Shown here one piece after another: positions 45,516 through 55,455 of a DNA stretch of 64,000 bases. The number at the start of each line of letters is the position of its first letter. The first letter of the stretch is position 1. The notes under the pieces were generated by a model. That model made no database searches, had not been told where the DNA came from, and was given only the letters and a program-made list of their open reading frames with translations. Source of the stretch: Algoriphagus sp. (GTDB taxonomy: Bacteria > Bacteroidota > Bacteroidia > Cytophagales > Cyclobacteriaceae); NCBI RefSeq assembly GCF_024305035.1, contig NZ_JAMWZB010000019.1, positions 1-64,000 on the forward strand. The letters run 5' to 3'. The translations under genes were made by a program, and so were the position numbers.

Positions 45516-46085
45516 ATGAAAAAATGGTCCACTCTACTTTTCCTTTCCCTGATCCCAATTTTTGGATTTGCTCAACAACACATTTTAGTTGCCTATTTCA
45601 GTCAATCAGGTTCTACTCAAAAAATGGCTGAAGAAATCGCAAATGGAATTGCGTCTGAAGATCAAATAGCCCTTCTCAAGCCCATCGATGAGGTCAATTC
45701 GGAAGATTTACTAAATGCTCAAGCTATTATCGTAGGCTCCCCTGTTTACAATGGAAATCCAGCCCCTGAACTGCTAGCATTCCTTAATTCTTGGCCTTTC
45801 GAGGGTAGACTACTGAAAGACAAAATCGGTGCGGCTTTTTGCAGCGGCGGGGGAATTTCTTTGGGCGAGGAAGCAGTCCTCCACAGTATTCACCGGGCCA
45901 TGTTGATTCATGGGATGTTAATCTTAGGTGGAAACGAAGTTGAATCTGCCTTTGGAGCATCTGCCATCACGGATGAAGGTCCCTTTGAAGGAGTCGATCC
46001 CCTTTTTTTGGAAAAAGCAAAAGGGCTGGGCATTCGAGTTGCCCAATGGGTTAAAAAAATCCATTCCTCCCACACCGGTAAATGA
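45516..46085 (+). CDS. Exported flavodoxin-like protein
   Basis: A 189-aa flavodoxin-fold protein. The phosphate-binding loop for FMN is SQSGSTQKMAEEI (about 28-40), and IVGSPVYNGNPAPEL and FCSGGGISLGEEA flank the flavin site as in WrbA-like/NAD(P)H dehydrogenase flavodoxins. Its N-terminus (MKKWSTLLFLSLIPIFGFAQ) is a clear signal peptide, which is unusual for a flavodoxin because FMN is loaded in the cytosol. The ATG at 45516 is chosen because it opens this signal peptide. The stop overlaps the start of a 35-aa membrane peptide gene. Confidence 0.85.
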   Translation: MKKWSTLLFLSLIPIFGFAQQHILVAYFSQSGSTQKMAEEIANGIASEDQIALLKPIDEVNSEDLLNAQAIIVGSPVYNGNPAPELLAFLNSWPFEGRLLKDKIGAAFCSGGGISLGEEAVLHSIHRAMLIHGMLILGGNEVESAFGASAITDEGPFEGVDPLFLEKAKGLGIRVAQWVKKIHSSHTGK

Positions 46086-46189
46086 ATGATAAAGCTTTGA
46101 TTCAGATAATTGCTGTCGCTCTAGTACTTCACTTTTTAATCGCAATAGGTTATTTGGTGGTTAAAATGAGGGGAAGGAAGAAGGATTGA
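46082..46189 (+). CDS. 35-residue single-span membrane peptide coupled to the flavodoxin gene
   Basis: The ATG at 46082 overlaps the flavodoxin TGA in an ATGA arrangement, a sign of translational coupling. The product begins MNDKALIQIIAVALVLHFLI, continues through one membrane helix and ends in a strongly basic tail (KMRGRKKD). The positive-inside rule puts the C-terminus in the cytosol. It is not a known family to me. It could anchor or assist the exported flavodoxin; this is inference from coupling only. Confidence 0.7.
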   Translation: MNDKALIQIIAVALVLHFLIAIGYLVVKMRGRKKD

Positions 46190-46295
46190 ATCCACCGCTA
46201 TTTCAACTCCACATCAAATTAGTGTGAATTTTGATAAAGAGCCCTTAAAAGAAGGCCAGAATTGATAATTTTAAATTCTAAAACCTCCATAGTCT

Positions 46296-47075
46296 ATGAT
46301 TCGATCAATCTTCACTTTCCTTCTTATGGCACTTTTGAGTACCTCAGTTCTGGCCCAAGAAAGCTTTTTAAAAAATAAAGTTATTGCCCACCGTGGAGCT
46401 TGGAAGGCACAAAATCATCCACAAAACTCCATTGCTTCGTTAAGGGAAGCTATTCAGCTTGGCTGTGAAGGGACCGAATTTGATGTATGGATGACAGCAG
46501 ACGGTGTTTTGGTCGTCAATCACGATGCGGATTTTGAAGGTTTGGAAATCGAACAGGTCCCCTATAAAACCTTACTTAGCAAAACTCACCCCAATGGTGA
46601 GCAAATTCCCACGCTGGAAGAATACCTCAAAGAAGGAATGAAGCAAGAAAAAACCAAATTGATTTTGGAATTTAAGCCCTCTGGTATCTCCGTTGCCCGT
46701 AGTGAAAAAATCGGCGTAGAGGTCGTCAAAATGGTCCAAAAACTTCAAGCTGAGAAATGGGTTGATTACATCACATTCAGTTACGAGGGCGGGCTAAAAG
46801 CAATCCAAACGGATCCCAATGCCAATGTGGCCTACCTGACCGGAGATAAATCACCTGAAGAATTGAAAGAAGCAGGGTTTTTCGGATTTGATTACAATAT
46901 CCGGCTGCTTAAATCCAAACCTGAATGGATCGCTGAAGCAAAAAACCTGGGGTTAACTACCAATGCCTGGACGGTAAATGACCCCGAAGACATGAAATGG
47001 CTTTTGGACCAAGATGTGGATTTCATCACAACGGATGAGCCCGAATTGCTCCTTGAGCTCATTAATTTGAAATGA
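46296..47075 (+). CDS. Exported glycerophosphodiester phosphodiesterase (GDPD family)
   Basis: A 259-aa periplasmic enzyme that hydrolyses glycerophosphodiesters to glycerol-3-phosphate and an alcohol. A signal peptide (1-20) is followed by the catalytic motif AHRG (His32, Arg33), the metal ligands in GTEFDVW (Glu61, Asp63), NHD (His76) and later ILEFKPS. The late NAWTVNDPEDMKWLLDQDVD is typical. Length and layout are standard. Confidence 0.92.
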   Translation: MIRSIFTFLLMALLSTSVLAQESFLKNKVIAHRGAWKAQNHPQNSIASLREAIQLGCEGTEFDVWMTADGVLVVNHDADFEGLEIEQVPYKTLLSKTHPNGEQIPTLEEYLKEGMKQEKTKLILEFKPSGISVARSEKIGVEVVKMVQKLQAEKWVDYITFSYEGGLKAIQTDPNANVAYLTGDKSPEELKEAGFFGFDYNIRLLKSKPEWIAEAKNLGLTTNAWTVNDPEDMKWLLDQDVDFITTDEPELLLELINLK

Positions 47076-47096
47076 AATAAACCTCCGACCCAAACC

Positions 47097-47124
47097 AAAA
47101 AAACCGGCGATTGCCGGTTTTTTT
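47097..47124. terminator. Bidirectional terminator
   Basis: A 12-bp stem (AAAAAAACCGGC at 47097-47108 with GCCGGTTTTTTT at 47113-47124) closed by a GATT loop. It is symmetric and serves the convergent GDPD and fumarylacetoacetase genes. Confidence 0.88.
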
Positions 47125-47144
47125 ATCCACTTTGGAAAAACAGG

Positions 47145-48416
47145 TTATTTAGCGGGCAATACTTTCGCTCTCACCTCTCCGAAACCTACACGGATTCCGT
47201 TTTTTTCTCCAAAACCCTTCAATATCACCGTATCTCCATCTTCGAGAAACTTCCGCTCTTCGCCCGAATCGAGCTTGACAGGTTTAGTGCCTTTCCAGCT
47301 TAGCTCCAGCATAGAACCAAAAGAATCTTCTGTGGGTCCAGAGATTGTTCCAGAAGCCATCATATCCCCGACATTAATATTGCATCCGTTAACGGTATGA
47401 TGGGCAAGTTGCTGTGCAACATTCCAATACATGTATTTAAAATTGGAAGTGCAGACTTTGGTGGCTTGCTTCACGCCATCGGGTTGAATATAAGCCTCAA
47501 GCTGCAAGTCAAAACCATGTGCTTTTTCACAGTGCAAATACGGCAGAACCTCCGGATCCTGCTCCGGTCCCGCAACACGAAAATGCTCCAAAGCTTCCAT
47601 CGTCACGATCCATGGAGAGATGGATGAGGCAAAACTTTTACCCAAAAATGGTCCCAGCGGAACGTATTCCCAAGCTTGAATGTCTCGAGCCGACCAATCA
47701 TTAAACAGTACAAATCCGAAAATATAGTCTTCGGCTTCTTCAGTGGAAATCGAATCTCCTAGCTTAGTGGATTTTCCGGTAATAAACGCCAACTCAAGTT
47801 CAAAATCCAATCTTCTGCTTGGGCCAAAACCGGGGGTTTCCATATCGGGATCTTTAAACTGTCCCTTTGGGCGGTGAATATTTACTCCCGAGGGAATAAT
47901 TGAAGATGCACGCCCATGATAACCCACTGGTAAATGCTTCCAATTGGGAAGCAGTGCATTTTCAGGATCCCGAAACATTTTACCGACATTGGTGGCATGT
48001 TCCATGGAGCTGTAAAAATCTGTGTAATCTCCGATTTTGACAGGCAAAAGCATCTCCGCCTCTTTGCGATTGACCATGACTTTGCCACGTATGGAATGAT
48101 CCCTCAGCTTTTCATTATCCGCTAAAAGTAATTCCTGTACTCTTTCCCTGATCTTTTTGGTTTGCACTTTTCCCAATCCGATCAACTCATTGAGCGAATC
48201 GGTGAGAAAAATTCCTTCGGGTAGAAACATATCCGAAAAGAAACCCTCCTGATCCAGAATACTCAAATCCACGATTTTATCACCAATGGCAATTCCTACA
48301 CGAGGACTCAATCGCTTATTTTTGAAAATCCCAAAAGGAAGGTTGTAAATCGTGAAATCAGAACTTTTGGGTACTTCCACCCAAGTTTCCAGGGTGTTTG
48401 TCTTGGTATCACTCAT
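47145..48416 (-). CDS. fahA: Fumarylacetoacetase
   Basis: A 423-aa enzyme for the last step of tyrosine and homogentisate degradation, splitting fumarylacetoacetate to fumarate and acetoacetate. The N-terminal domain (PFGIFK...PRVGIAIGDKIVDL) and the catalytic domain (DYTDFYSSMEHATNVGKMFR, LPVGYHGRASSI, RRLDFELELAFITGK, NDWSARDIQAWEYVPLGPF) match the eukaryote-like FAH family. The metal-binding Asp and Glu residues and the catalytic His in YSSMEHA are visible. No other gene of the tyrosine pathway is in the window. Confidence 0.95.
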   Translation of the reverse strand: MSDTKTNTLETWVEVPKSSDFTIYNLPFGIFKNKRLSPRVGIAIGDKIVDLSILDQEGFFSDMFLPEGIFLTDSLNELIGLGKVQTKKIRERVQELLLADNEKLRDHSIRGKVMVNRKEAEMLLPVKIGDYTDFYSSMEHATNVGKMFRDPENALLPNWKHLPVGYHGRASSIIPSGVNIHRPKGQFKDPDMETPGFGPSRRLDFELELAFITGKSTKLGDSISTEEAEDYIFGFVLFNDWSARDIQAWEYVPLGPFLGKSFASSISPWIVTMEALEHFRVAGPEQDPEVLPYLHCEKAHGFDLQLEAYIQPDGVKQATKVCTSNFKYMYWNVAQQLAHHTVNGCNINVGDMMASGTISGPTEDSFGSMLELSWKGTKPVKLDSGEERKFLEDGDTVILKGFGEKNGIRVGFGEVRAKVLPAK

Positions 48417-48651
48417 GGCAAAAATTATTGAATCGCAAATTTAGCCTTTAATGAGGAATTCGAAAGCAAAGCTCGAGACTATTCCGAAGAAAGTAGAAAT
48501 TTAACATCTTAACTTAGGTCATTTTCAAGTGAATGCAAGTTTCTTATTTTTTTGATTGAATTTTTTTCTAAGTAAAAACCAACCATTCATCAATCTTGGG
48601 ACAAAAAATTCAAAGGCAATTTTTATCTTAATAGAATCAATTGCTTAAACT

Positions 48652-50541
48652 ATGATAAAAACACAAACCTTTAAATTCTTTGCTCTTTCGTTGCTGATTT
48701 TCCTTCAAATCGAAGGTTTTGCTCAGGAAAAATCGATTTTGGAGCAACTGGATGAAATCGCCATCATTGACCAAAAAGTCATGATGCCGATGCGTGATGG
48801 AAATCGACTCGCCACCGATATTTATCGGCCAAAAACCGATGAAAAAGTACCCATCGTATTTTCGCGAACACCTTACAATTTCAACTCCTACGGAGATGGA
48901 GAATTGCGCACCAGAACCATGCAGAGCGCATTGGACTGGGTTAAAAAAGGCTATGCCTATGTCGTTCAAAACGAACGGGGAAGATTCTTTTCCGAAGGGG
49001 AATGGGATATTCTCGGCACCCCGCTAACCGACAGTTACGATGCCTTTGATTGGATGCAAAACCAAGCCTGGAGCAATGGCAAAATCGGATTATTGGGCTG
49101 CTCCTCTACTGCCGAATGGCAAATGGCGGCGGCTTCCCTTGACCATCCCGCTTTAGCTGCTTTAGTGCCCCAAGGATATGGGGCAGGAGTAGGAAAAATT
49201 GGGGAATTTGTCGAACAGGGCAACTGGTACCGCGGAGGAGCGGGTCAAATGCTTTTTACCGCTTGGCTCTACAGCACCCAGCATGATCCGATGGCGCCCA
49301 AATTGCCTGATGGAATCGGCCAGGAAGATTTGCTACGATTGCAACGGTTTTATGACATGGCTCCGGAGTACCCGAGAGTAGATTGGAAAGAGGGATTGGC
49401 ACATTTGCCCGTACAGGACATCATCAAAAATCAAAATGGACCGAAAGGTATCTACGAAGAAATGATCACCCGCAAACCCAATGATCCTCGGTGGTTTCAA
49501 GGCGGACTTTACCATGACAACATGCCTTTTGACAAACCAAGTATGTGGTTTGTGTCTTGGTACGATGTTTCTTCATCTCCCAATATTGCGCTCTATAATC
49601 ACGCACGGGAAAATGCCATTAGCCAAATGGCCCGGGACAATCAATATTTGGTCATCGCACCGGTTCTTCATTGCTCCTACACCCGCGCAACAGAAAACAC
49701 CATCATTGGGGAGCGAAGTGTAGGTGATGCTCGCTGGAATTATGATGAAGTCATCACCGCATGGTTTGATAAATGGCTAAAAGGTGAAGAGAGCAGCACA
49801 ATTGACCAATTGCCCAAGGTCACTTATTTCACTATGGGAACCAATGAATGGCAATCCTCGGATGTGTGGCCGCCTGCTGAAGCAAAAATGACCGAGTTTT
49901 ACCTGGATTCTGAGGGCAGTGCCAACACTCGAAATGGCGATGGAAAATTAGTAGCCAAAAAGCCAAAATCCCAAGCCAAAGACACGTTTAAATACGATCC
50001 GATGAATCCGGTCAATTCCTACGGTGGAAATGTCTGTTGTACGGGAAATGCCGTCCAAGGCGGAGCATTTGATCAAAGTGAAATGGAGCTCAGAGATGAT
50101 ATTTTGGTCTATACTTCAGAACCCCTCGAAGAAGGAGTTGAGGTTTCTGGATTTATTGAGAGCTACCTTTACCTTTCTTCTGATGTCAAGGATACCGATG
50201 TCACCATTAAATTGATCGATGTTTACCCAGATGGCAAAGCCTATAATTTGGACGAAACGATCCAGCGAGTACGTTATCGAGAAGGATATGATAAAGAAGT
50301 CTGGATGGAAGATGGAAAAGTTTATGAAATCAAAATGACTCCGATGAGTACTTCCAATTATTTTGAGAAAGGACATCGCATCCGCATCGAAGTCAGTAGT
50401 TCCAATTTCCCCCGATTCGATCGAAATATGAATACCGGAGGGAATAATTACGATGAAACTGAGGCTAAAATTGCCACCAATTCTATTCATCATGGAGGCA
50501 TTCATCCAAGCCGAATCGTCTTACCAATGATTCAGAAATAA
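48652..50541 (+). CDS. Exported CocE/NonD-family hydrolase (X-Pro dipeptidyl-peptidase/acylase type)
   Basis: A 629-aa secreted serine hydrolase. A signal peptide (1-24) precedes the S15-type alpha/beta-hydrolase domain ([41 protein letters not shown]). The nucleophile elbow is GCSSTAEW (about 147-154) instead of the common GxSYxG. The jelly-roll X-Pro C-terminal domain (about 390-625) ends [18 protein letters not shown]. Candidate Asp and His are in the region before the jelly roll. The function may be dipeptide release or beta-lactam/ester acylase. Confidence 0.9.
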   Translation: MIKTQTFKFFALSLLIFLQIEGFAQEKSILEQLDEIAIIDQKVMMPMRDGNRLATDIYRPKTDEKVPIVFSRTPYNFNSYGDGELRTRTMQSALDWVKKGYAYVVQNERGRFFSEGEWDILGTPLTDSYDAFDWMQNQAWSNGKIGLLGCSSTAEWQMAAASLDHPALAALVPQGYGAGVGKIGEFVEQGNWYRGGAGQMLFTAWLYSTQHDPMAPKLPDGIGQEDLLRLQRFYDMAPEYPRVDWKEGLAHLPVQDIIKNQNGPKGIYEEMITRKPNDPRWFQGGLYHDNMPFDKPSMWFVSWYDVSSSPNIALYNHARENAISQMARDNQYLVIAPVLHCSYTRATENTIIGERSVGDARWNYDEVITAWFDKWLKGEESSTIDQLPKVTYFTMGTNEWQSSDVWPPAEAKMTEFYLDSEGSANTRNGDGKLVAKKPKSQAKDTFKYDPMNPVNSYGGNVCCTGNAVQGGAFDQSEMELRDDILVYTSEPLEEGVEVSGFIESYLYLSSDVKDTDVTIKLIDVYPDGKAYNLDETIQRVRYREGYDKEVWMEDGKVYEIKMTPMSTSNYFEKGHRIRIEVSSSNFPRFDRNMNTGGNNYDETEAKIATNSIHHGGIHPSRIVLPMIQK

Positions 50542-50565
50542 CAAGTCCTTAAAGAAATCAAATCG

Positions 50566-50594
50566 AAGACCGGTAAAATGCCGGTCTTTTTTTT
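50566..50594 (+). terminator. Rho-independent terminator
   Basis: Stem AAGACCGG (50566-50573) pairs with CCGGTCTT (50581-50588), followed by a T-rich run to 50594. It isolates the CocE-like gene from the second susC/susD pair. The remaining 50595-50821 is A+T-rich leader with no clear gene. Confidence 0.87.
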
Positions 50595-50821
50595 GCCTAA
50601 AAGTTATCCTTTGAATCCTAAAAAATGATTTTGATTAATCGAAAAGAGATTGTTCAACAGATTTTTAAAAAATTATCCAAAAAGTAATGTTTTTAAAAGA
50701 TAAAGTAACAATTACGGATAATATCGACCTGTTTATATCATATTTAACTCAAATCCTTAAAATTTAAATTGGAATATGATAGATTTTTAGGAAATTAAGG
50801 TCATCAATTAAATCAAACAAT

Positions 50822-53800
50822 ATGACCAGATTTTACAAACTATCACTTACCCTCCTGTTCCTATGGTGCTCCGTAGGGTGGGCATGGGCACAGTATACCG
50901 TCTCAGGGACGGTAAAAGATGAAAGAAATGGAGATCCGCTGATTGGAGCTAGCCTCCTGGTCAAAGGGACTACCACCGGTGCCGTTACAGATTTGGACGG
51001 GAATTTCACAATCAATATTCCTACCAATGAAGGGGCCACTTTAGTGGTATCTTCCATTGGTTACCTCTCAAAAGAGGTAGAGGTTTCTTCTTCCTTGAGC
51101 AATATTGATATTACGCTTCGGGAAGATGCCACCAATCTAGATGAAGTAGTGGTCACAGGATTGGCCTCTTCAGTAAAACGAAGTAATCTCGCCAATGCGG
51201 TCTCAACTGTTTCGGCAAAAGACTTAACCGGTACGACGACCATCCAAACCACAGACGGAGCCCTATATGGTAAAGTGGCAGGAGCCACGATCCGATCCAA
51301 TGGTGGAGCCCCAGGTGGTGGAATGTCGATCCAATTGCGGGGAATCTCAACCTTGACCGGTGCCTCACAGCCCTTAATCATCGTGGATGGGGTTTACATC
51401 AGTAATGCCACCCAGCGTACCGGCCGCGCCACGGTTTCGGGTGCTGGAGGAAGCAACCAGGATGATGGAGCCAACCGACTGGCAGATTTAAACCCTGCCG
51501 ACATTGAGACAATCGAAGTATTGAAAGGCCCTTCGGCTGCTGCCATTTATGGTACTCGTGCAAATGCAGGGGTAATTATCATTACAACTAAAAGAGGTGC
51601 TGAAGGTCGTACCACGGTTTCACTTTCTCAGGATATCGGATTTGCCCAGCCGCTCAGATTACTGGGAACAGATGACTGGAGCGAAGAAAAAATCAATTTC
51701 TTTTTTCCTGAGGCTCGAAGACCAATAGAACTGGAACGATTCAGAGCCGCCCAGGCTTCCGGAAATTTCATTGACTACGAGGATTATTTTTACAATAATC
51801 AAGCAACCCTGCTCAATACCCGGATCAATGTTTCCGGAGGCAATGATAAAACCAAATTCTTCGTATCCGGAAATATTTCCGATGAAGAAGGAACGGTGAG
51901 AAATACCGGTTTCAAAAGATACTCGGTGAGAGCCAATATCGACCATAAAATCTCCAATAAAATCAGATTTGGTGTCTCCTCAAATTACATTCAGACCGAT
52001 GCGGACCGAGGGTTTACCGGAAACCAAAACAACAGTGGTGCATCCATCGGATACAGCATCGCCTATGTTCCCAATTACTTTGACTTGCGAAGAAACGAAG
52101 ACGGTACCTACCCCACTAACCCCTACTTTTCAGAAAATCCAGTTGCGGTCACCGATAATGGAATTAATAATGCTCAAGTGAATCGCTTTATTCAGGCCTT
52201 CACCTTGGATATTGATCTACTCCAAACCAGCAATAGTTTCCTTAAGGCTTCCTTCTCAGGTGGATTGGACTTCTTACAAAACCGGACCATGGTATACCTC
52301 CCTGAATTCCTGCAATTTCAACGAGCACAGGCAAATCCTGGGGATTTATTGAAAGGAAAGCAAGAAAGCTTTAACACCAATTTCCAGGCTGCCTTAGTTT
52401 ACAACTGGAACCTGGGAAGGGTTAACATGAATTCTCAAGCTGGATTGGTGAGATTGGATTTCAATGAAAACGCCTTGTTCAATCGAGGTCGTGGACTTGT
52501 CCCAGGGCAAACAAACCTGCTTCAAGCGGCCATTCAGCAAATCAACCAGGAATTTATATCGGAAGTACAGGAAGCTGGTGTCTTCTTACAACAGGAAGCA
52601 AATTTCGAAGATAAAATTATCGGAACAGTCGGTATACGTTGGGACAAATCAACATTAAATGGCGACCCCAATCAATTCTACTCTTTCCCCAGGGCATCCG
52701 TGGCGATCAATTTGGCGAATTTTGACTTCTGGAATTCTTCTTTCATCAATCAACTCAAACCACGAATTGCTTACGGTGAAACCGCGGGGCCAGTAACTTT
52801 CGGAGCAACGTTCACTCCGTTGAATGGTGCAAACATCGGTGGCCTTTTAGGATCGGTAGTTTCTACCCAAGTGGGAAATACCAGTATCCGGCCTGAAACT
52901 GCTACCGAACTTGAATTTGGCGTGGATGCTAGTTTCTTTAATAATCGATTGAGTTTGGAAGCGACCTATTACGTCAAAAACTCTCAAAACAACTTCCAAA
53001 ACCTCAATCTTTCCCCATCCACCGGTGTAAACACCACACCAAGTAATGAAGCTGAGCTTCAAAACAAAGGGGTAGAAATCGGACTCTCTGGAACAATCCT
53101 AGAGAAGTCCAATGTCCGTTGGTTTTCCAGAATCTTATACTGGAAGAATGAAATCGAAATGACTCGATTGGGAATTCCCGTTTATACAGCGGGTGCATTT
53201 GGAGCGGGACTGGGAACCTTCCTGTATGCAGAAGGCTTTTCTCCGACTACTATCGTGGGTACACCAGCTGACCCTGACACTCCAGGAGGATTTACGATTT
53301 GGGGAAATTCCCAACCAGATTTTAACCTATCCTTTTTCAATAGCATCAACCTATTTAAAGGGCTCGAGCTTTCAGTTTTGGTCGATTGGAGAAAAGGTGG
53401 GGATAATATTAACTTGACTTCCTTCCTCACTGACGGTGGGGGTACTACCAATGGTTGGTTTGACGATGACAATGGCGATGGAATTCCCAATGGACGTCAG
53501 CGCGAACCAGAACCCTACAATAATGCGGCAAGATGGGTTCAGGATGCCTCTTTTGTCAAAATCCGTGAAATTGGTCTGTATTACACCATTCCAAGAGCAA
53601 CTATTAATGACTGGTTTGGCAATGCCGTTCAAAACATCCGGGTAGGATCTTCGGTCAATAATGCCTTCCTATTTACCGACTACGAAGGGTATGACCCAGA
53701 GACCTCTACATTTGGTGCTCAGGCGGTTGCCAACAACGTCGACATCGCACCATATCCAACGCCGAGAAGGGTGTTCTTCCACTTAACTATTGACTTCTAA
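50822..53800 (+). CDS. SusC/RagA-family TonB-linked outer membrane transporter
   Basis: A 992-aa outer-membrane transporter, the second of this type in the window. A signal peptide (1-24, GWAWA-Q) is followed by a CarboxypepD_reg-like domain (TVSGTVKDERNGDPLIGASL) and the SusC box NLDEVVVTGLASSVKR. The plug includes GPSAAAIYGTRANAGVIII and the barrel ends FFHLTIDF. It pairs with the SusD-like gene 12 nt downstream. No enzyme or regulator of a utilisation locus is adjacent, so the substrate is unknown; neighbouring hydrolases might supply it. Confidence 0.95.
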   Translation: MTRFYKLSLTLLFLWCSVGWAWAQYTVSGTVKDERNGDPLIGASLLVKGTTTGAVTDLDGNFTINIPTNEGATLVVSSIGYLSKEVEVSSSLSNIDITLREDATNLDEVVVTGLASSVKRSNLANAVSTVSAKDLTGTTTIQTTDGALYGKVAGATIRSNGGAPGGGMSIQLRGISTLTGASQPLIIVDGVYISNATQRTGRATVSGAGGSNQDDGANRLADLNPADIETIEVLKGPSAAAIYGTRANAGVIIITTKRGAEGRTTVSLSQDIGFAQPLRLLGTDDWSEEKINFFFPEARRPIELERFRAAQASGNFIDYEDYFYNNQATLLNTRINVSGGNDKTKFFVSGNISDEEGTVRNTGFKRYSVRANIDHKISNKIRFGVSSNYIQTDADRGFTGNQNNSGASIGYSIAYVPNYFDLRRNEDGTYPTNPYFSENPVAVTDNGINNAQVNRFIQAFTLDIDLLQTSNSFLKASFSGGLDFLQNRTMVYLPEFLQFQRAQANPGDLLKGKQESFNTNFQAALVYNWNLGRVNMNSQAGLVRLDFNENALFNRGRGLVPGQTNLLQAAIQQINQEFISEVQEAGVFLQQEANFEDKIIGTVGIRWDKSTLNGDPNQFYSFPRASVAINLANFDFWNSSFINQLKPRIAYGETAGPVTFGATFTPLNGANIGGLLGSVVSTQVGNTSIRPETATELEFGVDASFFNNRLSLEATYYVKNSQNNFQNLNLSPSTGVNTTPSNEAELQNKGVEIGLSGTILEKSNVRWFSRILYWKNEIEMTRLGIPVYTAGAFGAGLGTFLYAEGFSPTTIVGTPADPDTPGGFTIWGNSQPDFNLSFFNSINLFKGLELSVLVDWRKGGDNINLTSFLTDGGGTTNGWFDDDNGDGIPNGRQREPEPYNNAARWVQDASFVKIREIGLYYTIPRATINDWFGNAVQNIRVGSSVNNAFLFTDYEGYDPETSTFGAQAVANNVDIAPYPTPRRVFFHLTIDF

Positions 53801-53812
53801 ACCGGCAAAATC

Positions 53813-55192
53813 ATGAAAAATACACTAAAAAATATAAGTAAAGCCATTGCGATAGCAGGCACATTAGTAGCTTGTAATCCGTTTCAATTGGACGAAATAC
53901 AGGATCCAAACAATCCATCCGTAGGGTCCGTATCCAATAACGCTAGTCGAGAACAGATCCAATTTTTAATTACTGGACTTGAATCCAGACACCGAGGATA
54001 TGTCACCAACGTTTCTCAGGCTTGGAACACCTTCGGACGTGAAATTTGGTACCTCAATGCCTCTGACCCGAGATTTCAGACTGATTGGTTAGGACAAAAT
54101 GGCCGAACACCAGACCGATCCTATTTTGGATTTGGAAATACAGGAGGAGGCTCTTGGGCGGCTCCTTATCAAGCCATCAAACAAGCTGATGTCTTGATAG
54201 CCGCTGCTGAAAACACCGAAAACATCCAAGCTCCGGCAAGAAGCGCAGTAACGGGTTTTGCCAAAACCATTCAAGGGTATCAGTTTATGATTCCGGCGAA
54301 TTTTGTTTATGAAAACGGAATCCGAATAGACGTAGCCGACCCATTAAATCCGGGGCCATTCGTTCCCTATTCAGATGCTTTGGATGCCATCAAAGCCATT
54401 TTGGACGAGGGTGATGCGGCTCTACAGGCAGCAGGATCAGGGGCCTTTCCTTTCACTTTGACCAGGGGATTTGACGGCTACAATACCACTGAGGGATTGC
54501 GTCAGGTCAACCGGGCGATTACAGCCAGATTAAATGCTTATCGTCAGGATTGGCAGGGAGTTCTCAGTGCCTTGGATGCTTCCTTCATGGATTTGGGAGG
54601 AGATTTGAATGCAGGCCCATCCCATCCTTATGGAGCTTCTCCTGATATATTTAACCCCCTCTTTTATGTCCCAAATGCCGCTGTAAATACAATCGTTGTA
54701 GTGCATCCTTCTGTCTTAGAAGACGCTACTCCGGGTGATTTACGAGTGGAAAACAAGTTTTTGGAGCGAGACCAACCAGTTATCGTCACCACTGATGCAG
54801 GCGCATTGGAAGGAACACATCAAGACGCACGATGGGAGAGCAATACTGAATCCATTCCTTTCATTAGAAATGAAGAATTGATTCTACTGAAAGCTGAAGC
54901 GCATGCCAATTTAAACCAGACTGATGAGGCAGTTGAAGCAATTAACATCATCCGCAATGCCGCAGGACTTGGAGATTATGAGGGAGCGACTTCCCAAGAT
55001 GCGTTGATTGATGAAATCCTCTACCAAAGAAGGTATTCACTCTGGGCTGAGCCTTGGGGCCATCGTTGGATCGATGCTCGTCGATACGGCAGACTGGATG
55101 AAATCCCTACTAGTTTTGACGGAGGCACAATCTTCCAACAATTCCCCCATCCTCAGGCAGAATTGAGTTGGGATGAGTATGTGGGTAACTAA
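53813..55192 (+). CDS. SusD/RagB-family lipoprotein
   Basis: A 459-aa surface lipoprotein with lipobox LVAC (Cys about 21) and mature N-terminus NPFQLDEIQDPNNPSVG. The TPR-rich SusD fold is suggested by YQAIKQADVLIAAAENTENI and the conserved EELILLKAEAHANL. The C-terminal EPWGHRWIDARRYGRLDEI is a SusD hallmark. It partners the upstream SusC-like barrel. A terminator follows at 55215. Confidence 0.93.
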   Translation: MKNTLKNISKAIAIAGTLVACNPFQLDEIQDPNNPSVGSVSNNASREQIQFLITGLESRHRGYVTNVSQAWNTFGREIWYLNASDPRFQTDWLGQNGRTPDRSYFGFGNTGGGSWAAPYQAIKQADVLIAAAENTENIQAPARSAVTGFAKTIQGYQFMIPANFVYENGIRIDVADPLNPGPFVPYSDALDAIKAILDEGDAALQAAGSGAFPFTLTRGFDGYNTTEGLRQVNRAITARLNAYRQDWQGVLSALDASFMDLGGDLNAGPSHPYGASPDIFNPLFYVPNAAVNTIVVVHPSVLEDATPGDLRVENKFLERDQPVIVTTDAGALEGTHQDARWESNTESIPFIRNEELILLKAEAHANLNQTDEAVEAINIIRNAAGLGDYEGATSQDALIDEILYQRRYSLWAEPWGHRWIDARRYGRLDEIPTSFDGGTIFQQFPHPQAELSWDEYVGN

Positions 55193-55214
55193 CTCAATGA
55201 TCTAATTTTGTTAA

Positions 55215-55246
55215 AATGACCGGCAGAAATACCGGTCATTTTTTTC
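55215..55246 (+). terminator. Rho-independent terminator after the second susC/susD operon
   Basis: Stem AATGACCGG (55215-55223) pairs with CCGGTCATT (55232-55240), followed by a T run. Between here and valS (55456) lies only A+T-rich promoter DNA. Confidence 0.87.
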
Positions 55247-55455
55247 TTCAGGAAATTGTCCTGCCCTGAATAAACCTTAATGATTTAACTGAAAAAAAAT
55301 TGAAAGATTGAATGTTCATTGGAAGCACTTTTATTTTCATCGAAAAAGCATAGGTTTTAATGAGTGATCATTTTTATTTTCGATCAATTCTATTCGCTTA
55401 AGGTCAGTTCCTCTTTTTCCCCTATTTTTGCAGATCGAAAATCAATCACTCATTT

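Noticed and set aside
49080..49125. Catalytically dead CocE-like hydrolase
   Set aside because: The serine in GCSS is still present in the nucleophile position, so loss of activity is not supported.
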